From contig JAFCIZ010000005.1 of assembly GCA_017871115.1 (NCBI GenBank), positions 3,651,501 to 3,715,500 of the forward strand: a stretch of 64,000 nucleotides of DNA. The letters are read 5' to 3'. How positions within the stretch are numbered: position 1 is the stretch's first letter; each line of letters opens with the position of its first letter. This document shows positions 1-15,801 of this stretch, in pieces. The notes under the pieces were generated by a model that saw only the letters and a program-made list of their open reading frames with translations, was not told the DNA's origin and did not search any database. This DNA is from Cunninghamella blakesleeana (taxonomy: Eukaryota; Mucoromycota; Mucoromycetes; Mucorales; Cunninghamellaceae). The position numbers were made by a program, and so were the translations under genes.

Positions 1-906
1 TCATAAATACCTTTTATTTGAGCTCTTCTTTTTTGCTCTGATTGAATATGGATTTGTCGACGTAATTCTGAATTAGATACAGATACGGGTGAACTATAAA
101 TAAAATAAAATAAAATAAAATAAAAATCAAGTAAATTAAATGTCTTTTTTTCTTTTTTCCTCTTTTTAGCTTTTTTTATTTTTGTATTTTATTTACCTGT
201 TAGATTTGTTTTGGGATAAATATGTGGATATGTTATCGTGATCTTTAACTTCACTTTGAGAAGGAATAGGAGATGTATGCTGATTATCGTTATCATTATT
301 ATGGGTAGGTTGCGATGACGATGATGGTGAAGGTGGAGAGAAAAACGAAGACACCAAAGTTGTAGGGGCAGAGGCTGAAAAAGTCATCATTGGCGTAGAT
401 TCTGATGAAGGCGAAGAGAAATAATCGAAAGCTTGATGAATCATTGTGGGAGATGAAGTAACCATTGGAGAGAATGATTGTTGTTGATAGAATGAATCCA
501 TAGCCATGTTACAACTATTATTATTTTCCAATAATGACGTAGATGGCTGATTTACTGTCGTTGCTACTGTTAAACCTAAAGCATCAGAAGTTGATGTTAA
601 TGAAGAAGTAGTCGAGGGTATAGGAGAATGATATGATGTATCTCTATCTGAAGGGAAAGAATATTGATTTTTTATAGAAGGTGATGTTGATGAAGAAGAA
701 GGAGAACTAGTGGCAGTTGGATAATTAGACATATTGTTTGTTTGTTGTGCAGATGAGATGCATGGTGTTACCATTAAAGGGTTTGCTGAGAAAAGTGAAC
801 TTTGTACATCATTTGTATCTAACGCGACAATTTCTGCAATTGGTGTATTATTAGTTTGAGGATAAACTAGAGCGTTGTTTATATATTGATTATTTTGTAA
901 TGTCAT
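1..906 (-). CDS. bHLH transcription factor, N-terminal part (cut by left window edge)
   Basis: Exons 906-197 and 93-11 join in phase across a GT...AG intron (196-94); a further donor at 10-9 (G|GTATTT) starts another intron that leaves the window. The first 236 residues are Ser/Thr/Pro/Asn-rich and look disordered, as in an activation region. The second exon encodes LRRQIHIQSEQKRRAQIK, a bHLH basic region with the His-x3-Glu-x3-Arg spacing typical of factors that bind CACGTG-type E-boxes; it most resembles the Mlx/SREBP/Hms1-like group. The helix-loop-helix itself lies outside the window, so the family call rests on the basic region. I chose the ATG at 906; an open frame further upstream (1153-917) could not be joined in phase, so any upstream exon would be untranslated. 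Its target genes cannot be told from this fragment. Confidence 0.75.
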
Positions 907-1923
907 ATCATTATATTCAAAATGGGCTGATGGATTTACTAATAATAATAATAATAATAATAGTAATAATAATAATAATATTCATAAAGTGTATATGCGT
1001 TATTTTAAGATTTATGAACCTTATTTTTATTTCTATATATATTTTACCTTCACCATTCAACTCCATTTTTGAAGTAATATAAGATAATTCATATCCATTA
1101 ATATACCCATTTGATGGTAGAATTATATCATTATGTCTATTCATGATTAACAACAGTATGATTATTGATTTTTAGTGATTTTTTTAAAATATTAACTGTA
1201 ATGATAAGGAAAGAAATAGTTGATTTTATAAAATAAGATAAAAACGATAGACAGTATGTGTTCGTGTGTGTGTATGTATATTTTATAATAATTTAAAATG
1301 AGTGGTAGAGGGTTAATAACGCTTGTTATTGCGTATATAATTATGTAAAAAAATTGAAAAGAAAAGAGAAACGAAAAAAAAATAAATCATTTTTTTTTTA
1401 TAAAAAATAAGAATAATCTAAAAAAGGAAATCTATATTAAGTCGATCTTTACACATTTATATTTTTTTTATTTTTATTTATACGTACGTAAAGATATAAT
1501 ATGTATAGTATATATAGAATAACAACGTCACTATTTATTTCTAGTTGTCATTTATCGTGTCCCAAATGATTCGTCTTTTTTTAACTCCTGCAGTTTTGTA
1601 AATTTGATATAGACCAAGTATTAACAGTAAATCCTTCATATAGTAAATTTCTCCTGATTATAAACAAAAAGTAAACCTTTTATTAATCTTAAGTACCGCA
1701 TACATACATATTAGTAAGTTTAGAATTATGCTATATCCCCTCTACTTGTTATGTTTCTAATTTTTTAATATTGTTACACTTGGATTTTTTTTAAAAATCA
1801 ACTATTATAAAATGAATACATACATGCGTTTATTATTATTTATGTTCTATGCAAAAAAAAAAGTAAATAAAAAAAGATTTGCTAATATCCTATATATAAA
1901 AGAAAAAAATTCCACTATTTCAA
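907..1923. other. AT-rich spacer upstream of the bHLH gene
   Basis: About 1 kb between the bHLH start and the CGR1 stop. It holds a trinucleotide tract near 940-980 (TAA type) and many A/T runs. I see no exon with protein-like composition and no RNA gene. It should contain the bHLH promoter and the CGR1 3' end. Confidence 0.6.
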
Positions 1924-2236
1924 TTATACTCGAGCTTTTTTCCTTAATTCTTTCTTTTTCATTCTAGCTAAACGTTTTGCAGACATCTAATACATATAAA
2001 TAAACAATAAAAAAAAGTTATTAGGTATATATATCCTTCTATTAATACATGATCTATGTAATATGCTCAATATATGTATGTATTACTTTTGCTGCTAAGG
2101 CTTCTTGTCTTGCTTTTTCTTCTTCAATACGTTTTCGTTCTAAATTGATTTCTCGTTTTCTCTATATGATAGAAAACATGTGTGTATACATATTAGATCA
2201 ACGATTATTTTTAAACTATTAATATAGATCTATCAC

Positions 2237-2270
<34 letters not shown>

Positions 2271-2590
2271 TAATCTTACGTCTTTTTCAGCTTGTTTTTC
2301 ATCCTTTAATTGCTTTTCTAAAGCTTTTACTGTTCGAAGTCGTGTACGTTCTTCAGTTCTTTTTTCCCAAGATCGTCGAAGTGATTTAGGCTGTTGAGTT
2401 CTTACAGTTGCCGTCTTTTGAAGTTTCCAACTTTTACCTATTTATTAAACAAAAGACTTTTAACAAATATTAAACCATATTATTGTTATTTTTATTTTTT
2501 TATATTATTTATTTTACCAGATACTCTTTTTGTGATCTTATTCACTGATCCAGCAACAGGAATCTTAATATCAGCTTCAATACTTGACAT
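1924..2590 (-). CDS. CGR1: Cgr1-like rRNA-processing protein
   Basis: Four exons (2590-2518, 2437-2280, 2161-2087, 1986-1924) give a 122-residue basic protein. Cgr1 is a small nucleolar protein needed for pre-rRNA processing and 60S subunit assembly. The family signature is visible: SWKLQKTA, SWEKRTEERTRLRTVKALEK, then a Lys/Glu/Arg-rich coiled-coil-like helix, and the C-terminal MSAKRLARMKKKELRKKAR. Length matches the family (about 110-130). All three introns are short with GT...AG ends and phases close. The gene diverges from ADA3 with about 470 bases between start codons. An A/T block (GAAAATTTTTTT) lies about 50 bases upstream of the start and resembles the rRNA-processing element of yeast ribosome-biogenesis genes, but in DNA this AT-rich it may be chance. 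Confidence 0.88.
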
Positions 2591-3060
2591 AATTTTATAT
2601 TAGTTTAAAAGAAAAATAATAAAAGTTAAGAAAGGAGTGAAAATTTTTTTAAGAAAGCAAATTATTATAAAAAATTAAATTTAAACTCCATTTTTTTTCA
2701 TAAATTTCAAAGGCGCTATTTTTTTTTCTTTTTTATTTTTTTAATAACTGTTCTCCATTATATCCATAGAATATCTGTTAACTGTTAGATAGCGGGTATT
2801 CTGTTTAGAGTATATTATTTTAAATATTTATTCTTTTATTTTTCTACAATTTATTTTGATTTTCTTATATTATTTGATTTATTAATATAATAACAATATT
2901 TCTCTCCTCATTTTCCTACTATTGTATATATTTATAAAAAAACAAACGCTTTATAAAATTATACTACACAATTAGTATTATTATTATCTTATATATTACA
3001 ATATTTTATTATTATTATTACAAGTCAAGTATTGGTTAAATAATATTTTTTTTTATTGTG
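2591..3060. promoter_or_regulatory. Shared divergent upstream region of CGR1 and ADA3
   Basis: 470 bases between two divergently read start codons, so it should hold both promoters. It is nearly pure A/T with long T runs and no open frame. No specific factor site can be claimed. Confidence 0.5.
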
Positions 3061-4615
3061 ATGGATACCGATTCAACACGTCAGTACAGTTTACCAATTC
3101 CTGTCTCATCATCAACAGCAGCTCATTATCGACAGTATAAAAACACAGCCTCCAATTCCTCGGCAGTTACAGTCACTCAACTAAGTGCTATTCCTGATTC
3201 ACAAGAGTTATTGACAATAAAAACAGATTTGGAAGGTTTACTACCTCATTCAGAGGCAAGAATGCGTGATTTGAAGAAAGATTTTACACACTTGGAAAAA
3301 AATGTCAAAATTAAAGATGGTAATGAAATATATAAGTCGATCAAGAAGGGGAAATGGTATATTAATAGAGGGAAAAAGGGATAATGATAAACGTAGAATA
3401 ATACATATATATACTATTTAAAAAATTGTAATAATATATAATAATATAGTATTCACGTATTTTTATTTATAGATGGTTCCAAAAAAGGTTCATCAGGGAA
3501 AAACATGAATACAATGCTGGAAAAAATGCGTATTAAACAAGAATCTGGTAATATACTATGTCAAAAATAAAAAATTTAACATTGATATAATAACAGTAAT
3601 AATAAACTAGACTACTTATTAATATATGTTATTATTATTATTATCGATTTTTAGATGATTCAACCGATATTTTACGTTCACCATCAACAAAATCAGACAG
3701 ACAAGTGTAAGATATCTTAATTATTTTTATACATATGCATATTCTAATAAAGTTTATAATAGTCGAATTTTTAACTAATTGTTGAGATTATATATATACA
3801 ATATTATTGATTAGGGCATTGGAAACACTTAAACGGAAACGACGTCGTGAAGAAAATGATAGCGACCATGAAAGCCGACAATGTAAATAAATAAATAATA
3901 AAAATAAAAGCATAAAAGCATATTAATATACATAAAAAAGTATAGGATGTTAACATGAATATATTTATATATATTTTTTGTATATATAGCCGGAAGACGA
4001 AGCGAATCTCCACATCCTTTAGGAAAAGTAAGAAAATTAGAGAATGCATCAGCAGTATCAAGGAGTATGTCACCACCAATTACTGGAAATTCCAAACATG
4101 CTCCTAAACCAAGCGAGGTAAATGAATAAAAAATTGATATCAATTATTACAAAATTTTGATTATTTATTATTAAATAATATATACAATGCTTTTTTTAGA
4201 CATATAAGAAAAAGAAATCGGGATCCTCATCAGCAAAAGAATCGTCAACTTCAAATTCAACAGGAAAACCACATCAGTTGACAAATGGTACAAATGAGAG
4301 CATTGGATCACCAAGCCATAATAATACAAAGAACTCATCGGTTGCAAAGAATGGGAACAATGATGCTGATTTTGTACGTGTAAAACCAAAGGATCAAGTA
4401 CCTATTACTACTTTTTGGACTTATCTGGAACCCTATTTTCGACCTGTTACAGAAGAAGATCGCGATTTTCTTTTACAAAAGGTATATAATATTTATAAAA
4501 AATAAAAATCATATTAAAAAAAGTTTTAATAAAAGTGAATATGCTACATTTATTATGTTCATGAGCTAATCTCTCATTTATCGTGGCCATTGCCATTATT
4601 TTTTTAACTTTATTC

Positions 4616-4656
<41 letters not shown>

Positions 4657-5827
4657 GGGTGATGATACAAAGCCATATTTAATACCACCATTAGGACAGC
4701 CTTATTTAGAAGTTTGGGCAGAGGAAGATAGAGGATTACCATCCAGTAGATCACAATCACCAGTATCAACATCAGCATCGTCTTCCTCATCAAGGCATGA
4801 TGATATGAATGGATCCGGAACGGCAACTAATACAACAAATGGACAGCCAAGTGGTGGTAGTAACAGTTCAGTATCACAACCAAATGAGAAATTAAAATAT
4901 TTTAGTTCCAAAGAAATATTAACAGATGATCATTTAATGACAGAAGATTTATCTGGTGGCACATTAACAGAACGATTGCTTAGTAGTTTAGTAACAGAAG
5001 ATATTGGTGTGAATGAAAATGAATTGGAATCTTATATTGCATCCAGCCGTGAAAATGAAAATGAGGATGATGATCAGAATGAATTAGATGAACATAATCA
5101 TAGTCAGGGACGTACTGTTGTTGAACTATCTTCAAAACCTCCAAGTGAAATAGTTGATTTCGAAGAAAGATTAAAGCGTGAATTACGATATGCTGGTCTT
5201 TTTGGTGATGACGATGTAGGTTAATCATTATTTTAATTTTTATATAAGTATATGAAAACATCCTTTTTTTATGATTATAAACTCTAATATATACTATCTA
5301 CTAATTTATATTTATAGGTGGATTGGAATGCTAAAGAAGATGACGAAATCTGTGCAGAATTAAGAAAATTAAGTCGGGAACTTAAAGAACAGGTCGCTAT
5401 AAATGAGTTTAGAAAAAAACGACTACTAGATGTATGTGATAAGCAAATACAATATGAACAATATAGACATGTATTGGATAATTTGGATAGTCAAGTGGAA
5501 CAATGTTATATTAAAAGATTTGTAAGTTGAAAATATAATATATATAATAAATACACATTGATATAGGTATAAATTGAAATATACATATAATTAATTGAGT
5601 CTTTTTATAAATATATATAATTTATTTAGCGTACACAAAAGTCAAAGAAACGAAAAGCTCAAAGTACCCCTAAATCAACTTTATCAGAAAACGCAATACA
5701 TGCTATGGAAAAACGAAGGATGTGGATTGAAAAATTGGGTGGAATATTTCAAGATAAAAATATGATTATGCCGAAACGTTCTATTTATGAGACCGATCCT
5801 GACCCCAATACTACGGCAGATGATTGA
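3061..5827 (+). CDS. ADA3: Ada3/Ngg1-like SAGA adaptor subunit
   Basis: Nine exons (3061-3319, 3473-3547, 3655-3706, 3815-3882, 3990-4117, 4200-4481, 4658-5215, 5318-5521, 5630-5827) give 607 residues with every phase closing. Ada3 links the Gcn5 acetyltransferase and Ada2 within SAGA/ADA complexes in the nucleus. The N-terminal half is Ser/Thr/Lys-rich and disordered-looking. A conserved centre reads PITTFWTYLEPYFRPVTEED, then YLIPPLGQPYLEVWAEED. The C-terminal Ada3 domain (about 415-600) includes FEERLKRELRYAGLFGD, a helical stretch with CAELRKLSRELKEQV, and MEKRRMWIEKLGGIF. An acidic Asn/Asp/Glu stretch precedes the domain. The first ATG, just after a T-rich leader, is the only sensible start. 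Intron 6 carries an ATT microsatellite. Confidence 0.9.
4615..4650. repeat. ATT trinucleotide microsatellite in an ADA3 intron
   Basis: About 12 uninterrupted ATT units inside ADA3 intron 6, directly upstream of the acceptor. Confidence 0.85.
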
Positions 5828-6604
5828 AGAAAGCAAAACCATTCTTATGCATAAAGTTTTTTTATAACTATATACTATTTTATCATTTTTTATACACAAT
5901 TCTACTATTATTTTATATTATTCATTTATTTGTTTCAATCTATCTTTATTATTACTATTTTTATTATTTTTATATAGTTAATATATATATATTATTACAT
6001 TGGTTTATATTTGCCATTTACCATTATATAATTTTTACTTCCTACGTAACTCCATTTTTTTCTTTTTCTTTTTTTAAGAAAAACATGTAACTTTTCATCC
6101 ATTATTCTATCATTCATAATCGTATATATAATATGTACCTAATTTAATTAGGTGTATAATACAACAAAATAAAATTATCATATTTATATTAAAATACTTT
6201 TTTTTATTAAAATATTAATAGAATACGAATATATATAGTAAAATAAAATAAATTATTCTAATAATAATATCACATAATTAAAAAATATTGCAAAAAGTAA
6301 AAGGATTATAATATAAAAGAGGTTTTTTTTTGTCTTTGTCATGATGTCGTTTGGTATTTTTTATTATTTTATTGTAATTGCCCATATAATAGCAATTTTA
6401 ATTATTTAATTAGAGTAATTATAATAGAAAATGAATATTAAATGATGTTATGACCATTAAAGATATATAAATGTATATATTAAACAATAGTAAATATTAT
6501 ATGGTGCAAACATAATTCCTTTTTTTTATTTTTTATTTTTTATTAATGAAAACAATAAAGATGATAATAAAGTTATAGTTCAAGGTTTTATAATTAATAG
6601 TTAT
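5828..6604. other. AT-rich spacer downstream of ADA3
   Basis: Nearly pure A/T with long T runs. It holds the ADA3 3' end. No coding or RNA signal was seen. Confidence 0.5.
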
Positions 6605-7004
6605 TTTTTTAGAAATTAGATTGAGTTTGTTAAGTTGTTGATTATGTAATTTAGTAGCAATGCCAAATTCATTAGATACATGCATACGAAATAGTTCTAA
6701 GCTAAGTGATGGATAGTTTCCATAGTATGTTCATAAATATTACAACTTAAGTCACAACGCATAGATAGGGGTGTTAATGAAAGGAATGATAGTATATTGA
6801 TGATACAAATTTCTTGTTTGTTTGATATAACAGATCTGCTTTGAGCAAACTGTAGTAATAGTGAATAAATCCTCCTGTTCAAATAAGACAGAAAATTATT
6901 AATATAAAGTTCTATTATTTTTAGTTTCTCTTGATTGTCAAATAATGTTACATGTAATTTTTTAAATCATAAATAGATTTAATAGCTGGAAGAGTTAGTG
7001 TCAT
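6605..7004 (-). pseudogene. Unrecognised protein-like sequence broken between frames
   Basis: On the minus strand an ATG at 7004 opens MTLTLPAIKSIYDLK; the reading then moves to a second frame (LHVTLFDNQEKLKIIELYIN... to ...CNIYEHTMET) and then to a third (YPSLSLELFRMHVSNEFGIA... to about ISKK). Each segment has more protein-like composition than the surrounding low-complexity A/T DNA, and the breaks fall where one segment would continue into the next. The first break could instead be a 5' splice site (AT|GTAACA ... AACAG|G keeps a frame), but no intron resolves the second. I do not recognise the family. It may be a decaying gene, a gene with sequencing errors in homopolymers, or a chance open stretch. 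Confidence 0.3.
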
Positions 7005-7783
7005 TTTGATAGATACTTATTTAATAATACTAATATATTTTTGTTAAATCCACAAAATCCATATGTACCAAAGTCTACGTTAAAATTCTTTTTAAAAAAG
7101 AGGCATTTCCGCAATTTTTTTTTATTTTTTGAACAAGTGAAATCCCAATTGAAATCAATTTTGATTTTGATTACGGTTATTAGAGTTTTATCTAATAAAA
7201 TAATGATTAAATTACTTTTTCATGCGAAAAATAATAAATAAAAACTAATAAACTATAGAAGCGGTAAACTAAAAAGTTTAATAAAGAGAGCTGTTAAAAT
7301 AAAAAAAAGAGAGAAAGTGAAACGAAGAGAATTTTAATATGCCCTTTGACCATAAAGTTTAATACTTTATAATAAATATATGAATGACTGCATTAATTTT
7401 TATTTAAATTTTATTTTGTAAAGATCTTGATATTCTAGATTTTTTTTTAAAAAGACAATCAATATATTTACGTATGTTAAATATGTAATATACTGTAATC
7501 GTTTATTACCAATGGCCATTTTTTATGAAAGTACAAGAAATATTTTAAAGGTTACGTAAAAGTTAAATAGAGATAAAAAAAATAACTTTTTTGATTATAG
7601 AATATTTTGAAAGTGATGTATTGTGGTTTGATTTTTATAAAATAATCTTATTTAGAATGTGGATAAAAAATAAATAAGCCAATCAAATTGCTTTAAAATG
7701 TCAGAATGCAAAATAAAAAAAAAAAAATAAAGTTTTTTTTCTCATTTTTTTATTTTTTCTTATCACTTTTTTTATTTTTACTG
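7005..7783. other. AT-rich spacer upstream of MDE1
   Basis: No confident feature. A 66-codon plus-strand frame from 7041 has low-complexity composition and no partner exons. The last 80 bases before the MDE1 start are long T and A runs, as in other leaders of this window. Confidence 0.5.
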
Positions 7784-8842
7784 ATGGATAATCTAGTTAT
7801 AAAAACTATTCCCGAAGATCCTGAAAAGCTTTGCCAATCAGACGATCCGCTTCACCCAGCTAATCTTATTCCAGAATTATGTCGTTTATTTTATAATTTA
7901 GGTTGGGTAACTGGCACTGGAGGAGGGATCAGTATTAGAAAAGGGTAATAAAAATAAATAAATAATAAGAATAATAATATAAACAAAAGTAATATATATG
8001 TATATATATTTACATATATATATTATAGAGAGCATGTTTTTATTGCACCTTCTGGGGTTCAAAAGGAAAGAATGTCACCTACTGATTTATTTGTATTAAC
8101 ACTTCAAGATCGTACTTTACTTCGTCAACCACCTGTATTAAAGCCTTCAGCTTGTACTCCTTTATTTTATAACGCATATACTATGAGATCAGCTGGTGCT
8201 TGTATTCATACTCATTCACAAAACGCTGTGATGGCTACGTTATTATATCCTGGGGAAACATTTGAAATCTCTCACCAAGAAATGATTAAAGGGATTCGTC
8301 GTGGATCTACTTCAACCAACCTTCGGTATTTTGATAAATTAGTTGTACCTATTGTCGAAAACACGCCTGAAGAAGAAGACTTAACCGATCGTATGGCCCA
8401 AGTAAGAATAAAATAATTATAAGAATAATATAATATCATTTTATTGTGTAAATATATGAGCATTTTAAAATAAGAATAAAATAAAGCATAAGAAAAAGGA
8501 ATCGATATAAATGAATATGTCATATATATATAAATATATTTATCATAGGCAATGGAAAAATATCCTGAAACAAATGCTGTTCTTGTACGTCGTCATGGTG
8601 TATACGTTTGGGGAGGTAATGCTTAATAATAGTATTGGTATATATGTATATATATATGTATATATATATATATATAATTGTATTTTTTTTCATGTTTTTT
8701 TGCTTAATACGTAATAGAATCTTGGGAAAAGGCTAAGACGATGACTGAATGTTATGATTATCTTTTTGAAATTGCTGTCAAGATGAAATCTATTGGTATT
8801 GATCCAGCTGTTAAACCTTCAAGTGAACCTGATTATGAATAG
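7784..8842 (+). CDS. MDE1: Methylthioribulose-1-phosphate dehydratase
   Basis: Four exons (7784-7944, 8029-8401, 8549-8615, 8718-8842) give 241 residues, the usual family length. The enzyme dehydrates 5-methylthioribulose-1-phosphate in the cytosolic methionine salvage pathway. It belongs to the class II aldolase/adducin fold. Visible motifs are [13 protein letters not shown] (phosphate loop), [10 protein letters not shown], the zinc ligands in ACIHTHS (His114, His116) with the third in RRHGVYVWG (His194), and Glu138 in HQEMIKG at the expected catalytic position. The frame stays open 26 codons upstream of my start, but that part is only Lys and Phe/Leu runs read from A/T leader, so I begin at the MDNLVIKT methionine. 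No other salvage genes lie nearby. Confidence 0.93.
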
Positions 8843-8910
8843 ATGAATTAAAAAATAAAATAAAATAAAGTAAAATAAAAGGATAATAAAGATTTGGCGT
8901 GTATTTTATT

Positions 8911-10984
8911 TTAAATAAGTTGTTGTTCGTTGATAAAGAGTTGTTTCATTGATTGACAGTTAATTGTAAGTCGAGCAGTATTTGAGAGATATGCACTTTT
9001 TGAATTATCTTTTTCTTTTAAACGCTCTGATCTTCTTGGGTATACTAGTGTTCCTTTTTTCCATTTTGCTTTTCTATAATTTATATATATATATATAAAT
9101 TAACATATATTTAGCATGTATATGTTCTTTCTCTATATTTTACTATTACTTTACTTTTGCTTTTGTTATTATAATTTACCTAAAATCTAATTTCCATGAT
9201 TGTATCCTATCCAATTTAGATTCGTTGATTGCAATTTCACTCAACTGAGTAGCATTCGTATCCTCATTATCACAAAAATCCAAGTTGTTTAAATAAATAG
9301 ATAAAGGTGAAGCCATGTTTCCATAATATATAGGAAGTAAGTTAAAATCAAGATTTAAAGGTGAAGAATTGACATCAAACTCATCATACGGATAAATAAC
9401 CACACATCTTGCTATTTTTAATGTCTGAAGGTTACAAAGGTGGAATGAATGACTAAACGAAGTGGATAGTGTTTGTTCAGTGATATGTAAATGTTTTAAT
9501 ACAAGTTCTTTTAATGGGTGATCCTTTTTGGTTTCGGTGGAGGTAGAGGTAGAAGTAGAACTAGATAAAGAAGAAGGCGATGAGGAAGAAGGGGAAGATG
9601 TTGCTAATACTGCTGCTGCCGCTGAGAAGGAGGATGCAGATAAGAGTGGCCTTAAAGTACTATGCATAATACATAAACGATTTAACCGTGGACAGTTTTT
9701 TAATAAAATGTCTATATCAAAATCAATAAAAAAGCGGGATTGAAATGGTATATGGAGTGTTAAATCGAATAAATGAATACATCTTGAAAAATCATTGTAG
9801 ATATGAAATTCGTGATTGTACATAGTAGGTGCAAATATTTCTAATATTTCTATGGACGTATGAATATAATTAATGATAAATTTAAATTTAGGCATACTAT
9901 CTTCTATTGATGATTTATTGATACGAAGTTCTTTTATTACTGGTAAAGATGGTAATAATGGCGATGATGGTATATTTTTATTCAAGTTTATTACTGTATT
10001 GCTATTATTGATATAATTGTTGTCATTATCTTCAGAAACTTGCGAAGAAAAATGAAGGTGACTATTTAAGGCACGATAAAAATAGATATCCAAGTTTAAA
10101 TTTGTGATCTCCAATCTTTTTAAAGTACGAGCATGTTGTTTAGCAAAAGTATTGCAGCATAAAACGATATTTGAATCTTCATTATTGATATTTCGAACTC
10201 CCATCACTGTAGGACAAATACAGATTAATGTATCCAAATTAGTATATTTCACACCAATATAATGTAACCAACCCCAATAAACAGACCATCCTGAAGAGAA
10301 ACGTATGGTTAGTTTTTTAAGAATATTGTTCGATAAAATAGGGGCCATTGGTATTTTACGTAATAAGCAAAAGCCTTCAACTGTTAAGCTAGACAGCTGT
10401 GGGCAGCATGAATGAATTAATTCCAAATCATCAATTTCTAATAAATTAATTTGTCCTAAAGATAAGTCTTGTAAATGTGGTAAATGTTGTAAGAAAGTAT
10501 TCAATTGAGAATCGTTAGAAGGGCCCAAAAGAAGATCCAAAGATAAGGTTGTCAATTGGCTATAATTTTTAAAAAAAGTTTTCATCATATCATATAATAT
10601 TGTTTGATCAAATATATTGGTTCCATAACGCATTTGTGTTTCATATATATGAAGCCATGTTTCTCTATCCATAGTGAGGTGTTTTACATTGCCACATTGA
10701 GCCTGTATGAATTTTAAATTTTCCAACGTCATGATTGTTCCTTTGAATTCAAGTTCTTTCGTATTGGAGCCTAATACTTTTCTCCCCCAATGCTTATTTC
10801 GTAAGGCATGTTCAAAATTATTTAGTTGGTGTTCATTTGTTATATTAACAGAATGAAATAACGAAGGATAACAGTAATGATAATAAGCACGATTAACTAA
10901 ACATAATGAATAGATGTCCTTCTTATGTAAATATAATGTAATAGTTTGAAATATTTCTAAAGGAAGATCTGAAAGAATAACCAT
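8911..10984 (-). CDS. F-box protein with leucine-rich-repeat-like body
   Basis: Two exons (10984-9180, 9073-8911) give 655 residues. The N-terminus (MVILSDLPLEIFQTITLYLH, then KKDIYSLCLVNRAYYHYCYP) is an F-box, the Skp1-binding module of SCF ubiquitin ligases. The rest has irregular leucine-rich spacing with repeated patterns of the type L..L.L......L..L, as in fungal F-box/LRR proteins that recruit substrates. A Ser/Thr/Ala homopolymeric insert lies near residues 450-485. The second exon adds a basic tail (RKAKWKKGTLVYPRRSERLK). Such F-box proteins form large, fast-changing families in fungi, so the substrate cannot be guessed. It converges with MDE1, with only about 70 bases between stop codons. 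Confidence 0.85.
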
Positions 10985-11323
10985 TAGATTTAGTATATAT
11001 ATAAAAGTAAAATGAAAAAAATATAAATATAAAGAAAAAGGGAGAAAATGAAAATTAAAATAGTTTGCAATTTTATATGCAAAAAAACAAATTAAAGTGC
11101 CGCTTTTTTTATGTTCGTTTCATGATCAAGGTTATTGCTTCTTCATGTCTATAATTATATGTAAGTGTTATATTTTATTTTATTTTATAAAAAAAAGTTT
11201 ATCAAAAGTATATATAAATCAAAATATAATCAAATATTGTTCTATTGCAAATAAATAAGTGACTAGCTAAATGTACACATATAATAATAAATTAAAGAAG
11301 TAAAAGAAAAAGAAAAAGAAAAT
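10985..11323. other. Spacer between F-box gene start and SERCA stop
   Basis: 339 bases, A/T-rich, holding the F-box gene promoter and the 3' end of the calcium pump gene. Nothing else seen. Confidence 0.5.
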
Positions 11324-15157
<3,834 letters not shown>

Positions 15158-15801
15158 CGTAGATGAAGTATAGGATTTAAAAAAAAAAGTTAAAAAAGGA
15201 AAAGAGAGGCGCAAAAAAAAAAAGGGATAAAAGGATATTAAATAAAATTTAAACACGTTCCAATATTGAAAATTATTAAAAAATAATTAAATCACCGCCT
15301 TTTTTTATTATATATATTTGGCACTATTGTTCCAAATTTAAATTCACTGTGCTCGTAGAACAATTATCCTCTATGAAGTAATCTTACGTATACCTTATCT
15401 TTTTTTTTTTTTTTCTTTCACTTTCTTTCATTTTCTTTAATATACAGATACATATAATTATAAAAACAATAAGAAAAAAAGTACTTTATACGTATTCCTT
15501 TAATTTTTTAATTTTTCAACTTTTTATATTTTATGTAATATTAGTATTTAAGTAAAAATATACTAAAATAGATTTAAAGTTAATATAAACTAGTAATGAT
15601 AAGTAAATAAATAGATAAATTATTATTATTGTGATATAATAATTGAAGGTTTTATAATACAAATAAAAATCATATATAAAATAATTATTATATATGTATT
15701 ATTTTTTTTTTTTTTTTTTTTTTGAAAGTAACATATAATAAAATAATTACATATATATATGTAATTATTTTTTTTCTAATTCTAAAAAAAACATAATGTT
15801 G
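15158..15801. other. SERCA upstream region and transportin 3' flank
   Basis: 644 bases of A/T-rich DNA including a 23-base T run near 15702. The SERCA promoter should lie in the upper half. No gene seen. Confidence 0.5.

Noticed and set aside
917..1153. Minus-strand open frame upstream of the bHLH gene as its first coding exon
   Set aside because: Its available donors are phase 1 or 2, while both acceptors before the bHLH exon need phase 0; the second half is Ile runs read from a repeat.
7706..7783. N-terminal hydrophobic extension (signal peptide) on MDE1
   Set aside because: The residues are only Lys then Phe/Leu from A and T runs in the leader; the enzyme is cytosolic and family members start near the chosen methionine.
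9528..9743. Glu-rich plus-strand frame inside the F-box gene
   Set aside because: It is the antisense of the Ser/Thr repeat of the F-box protein, which has a complete frame and recognisable domain.
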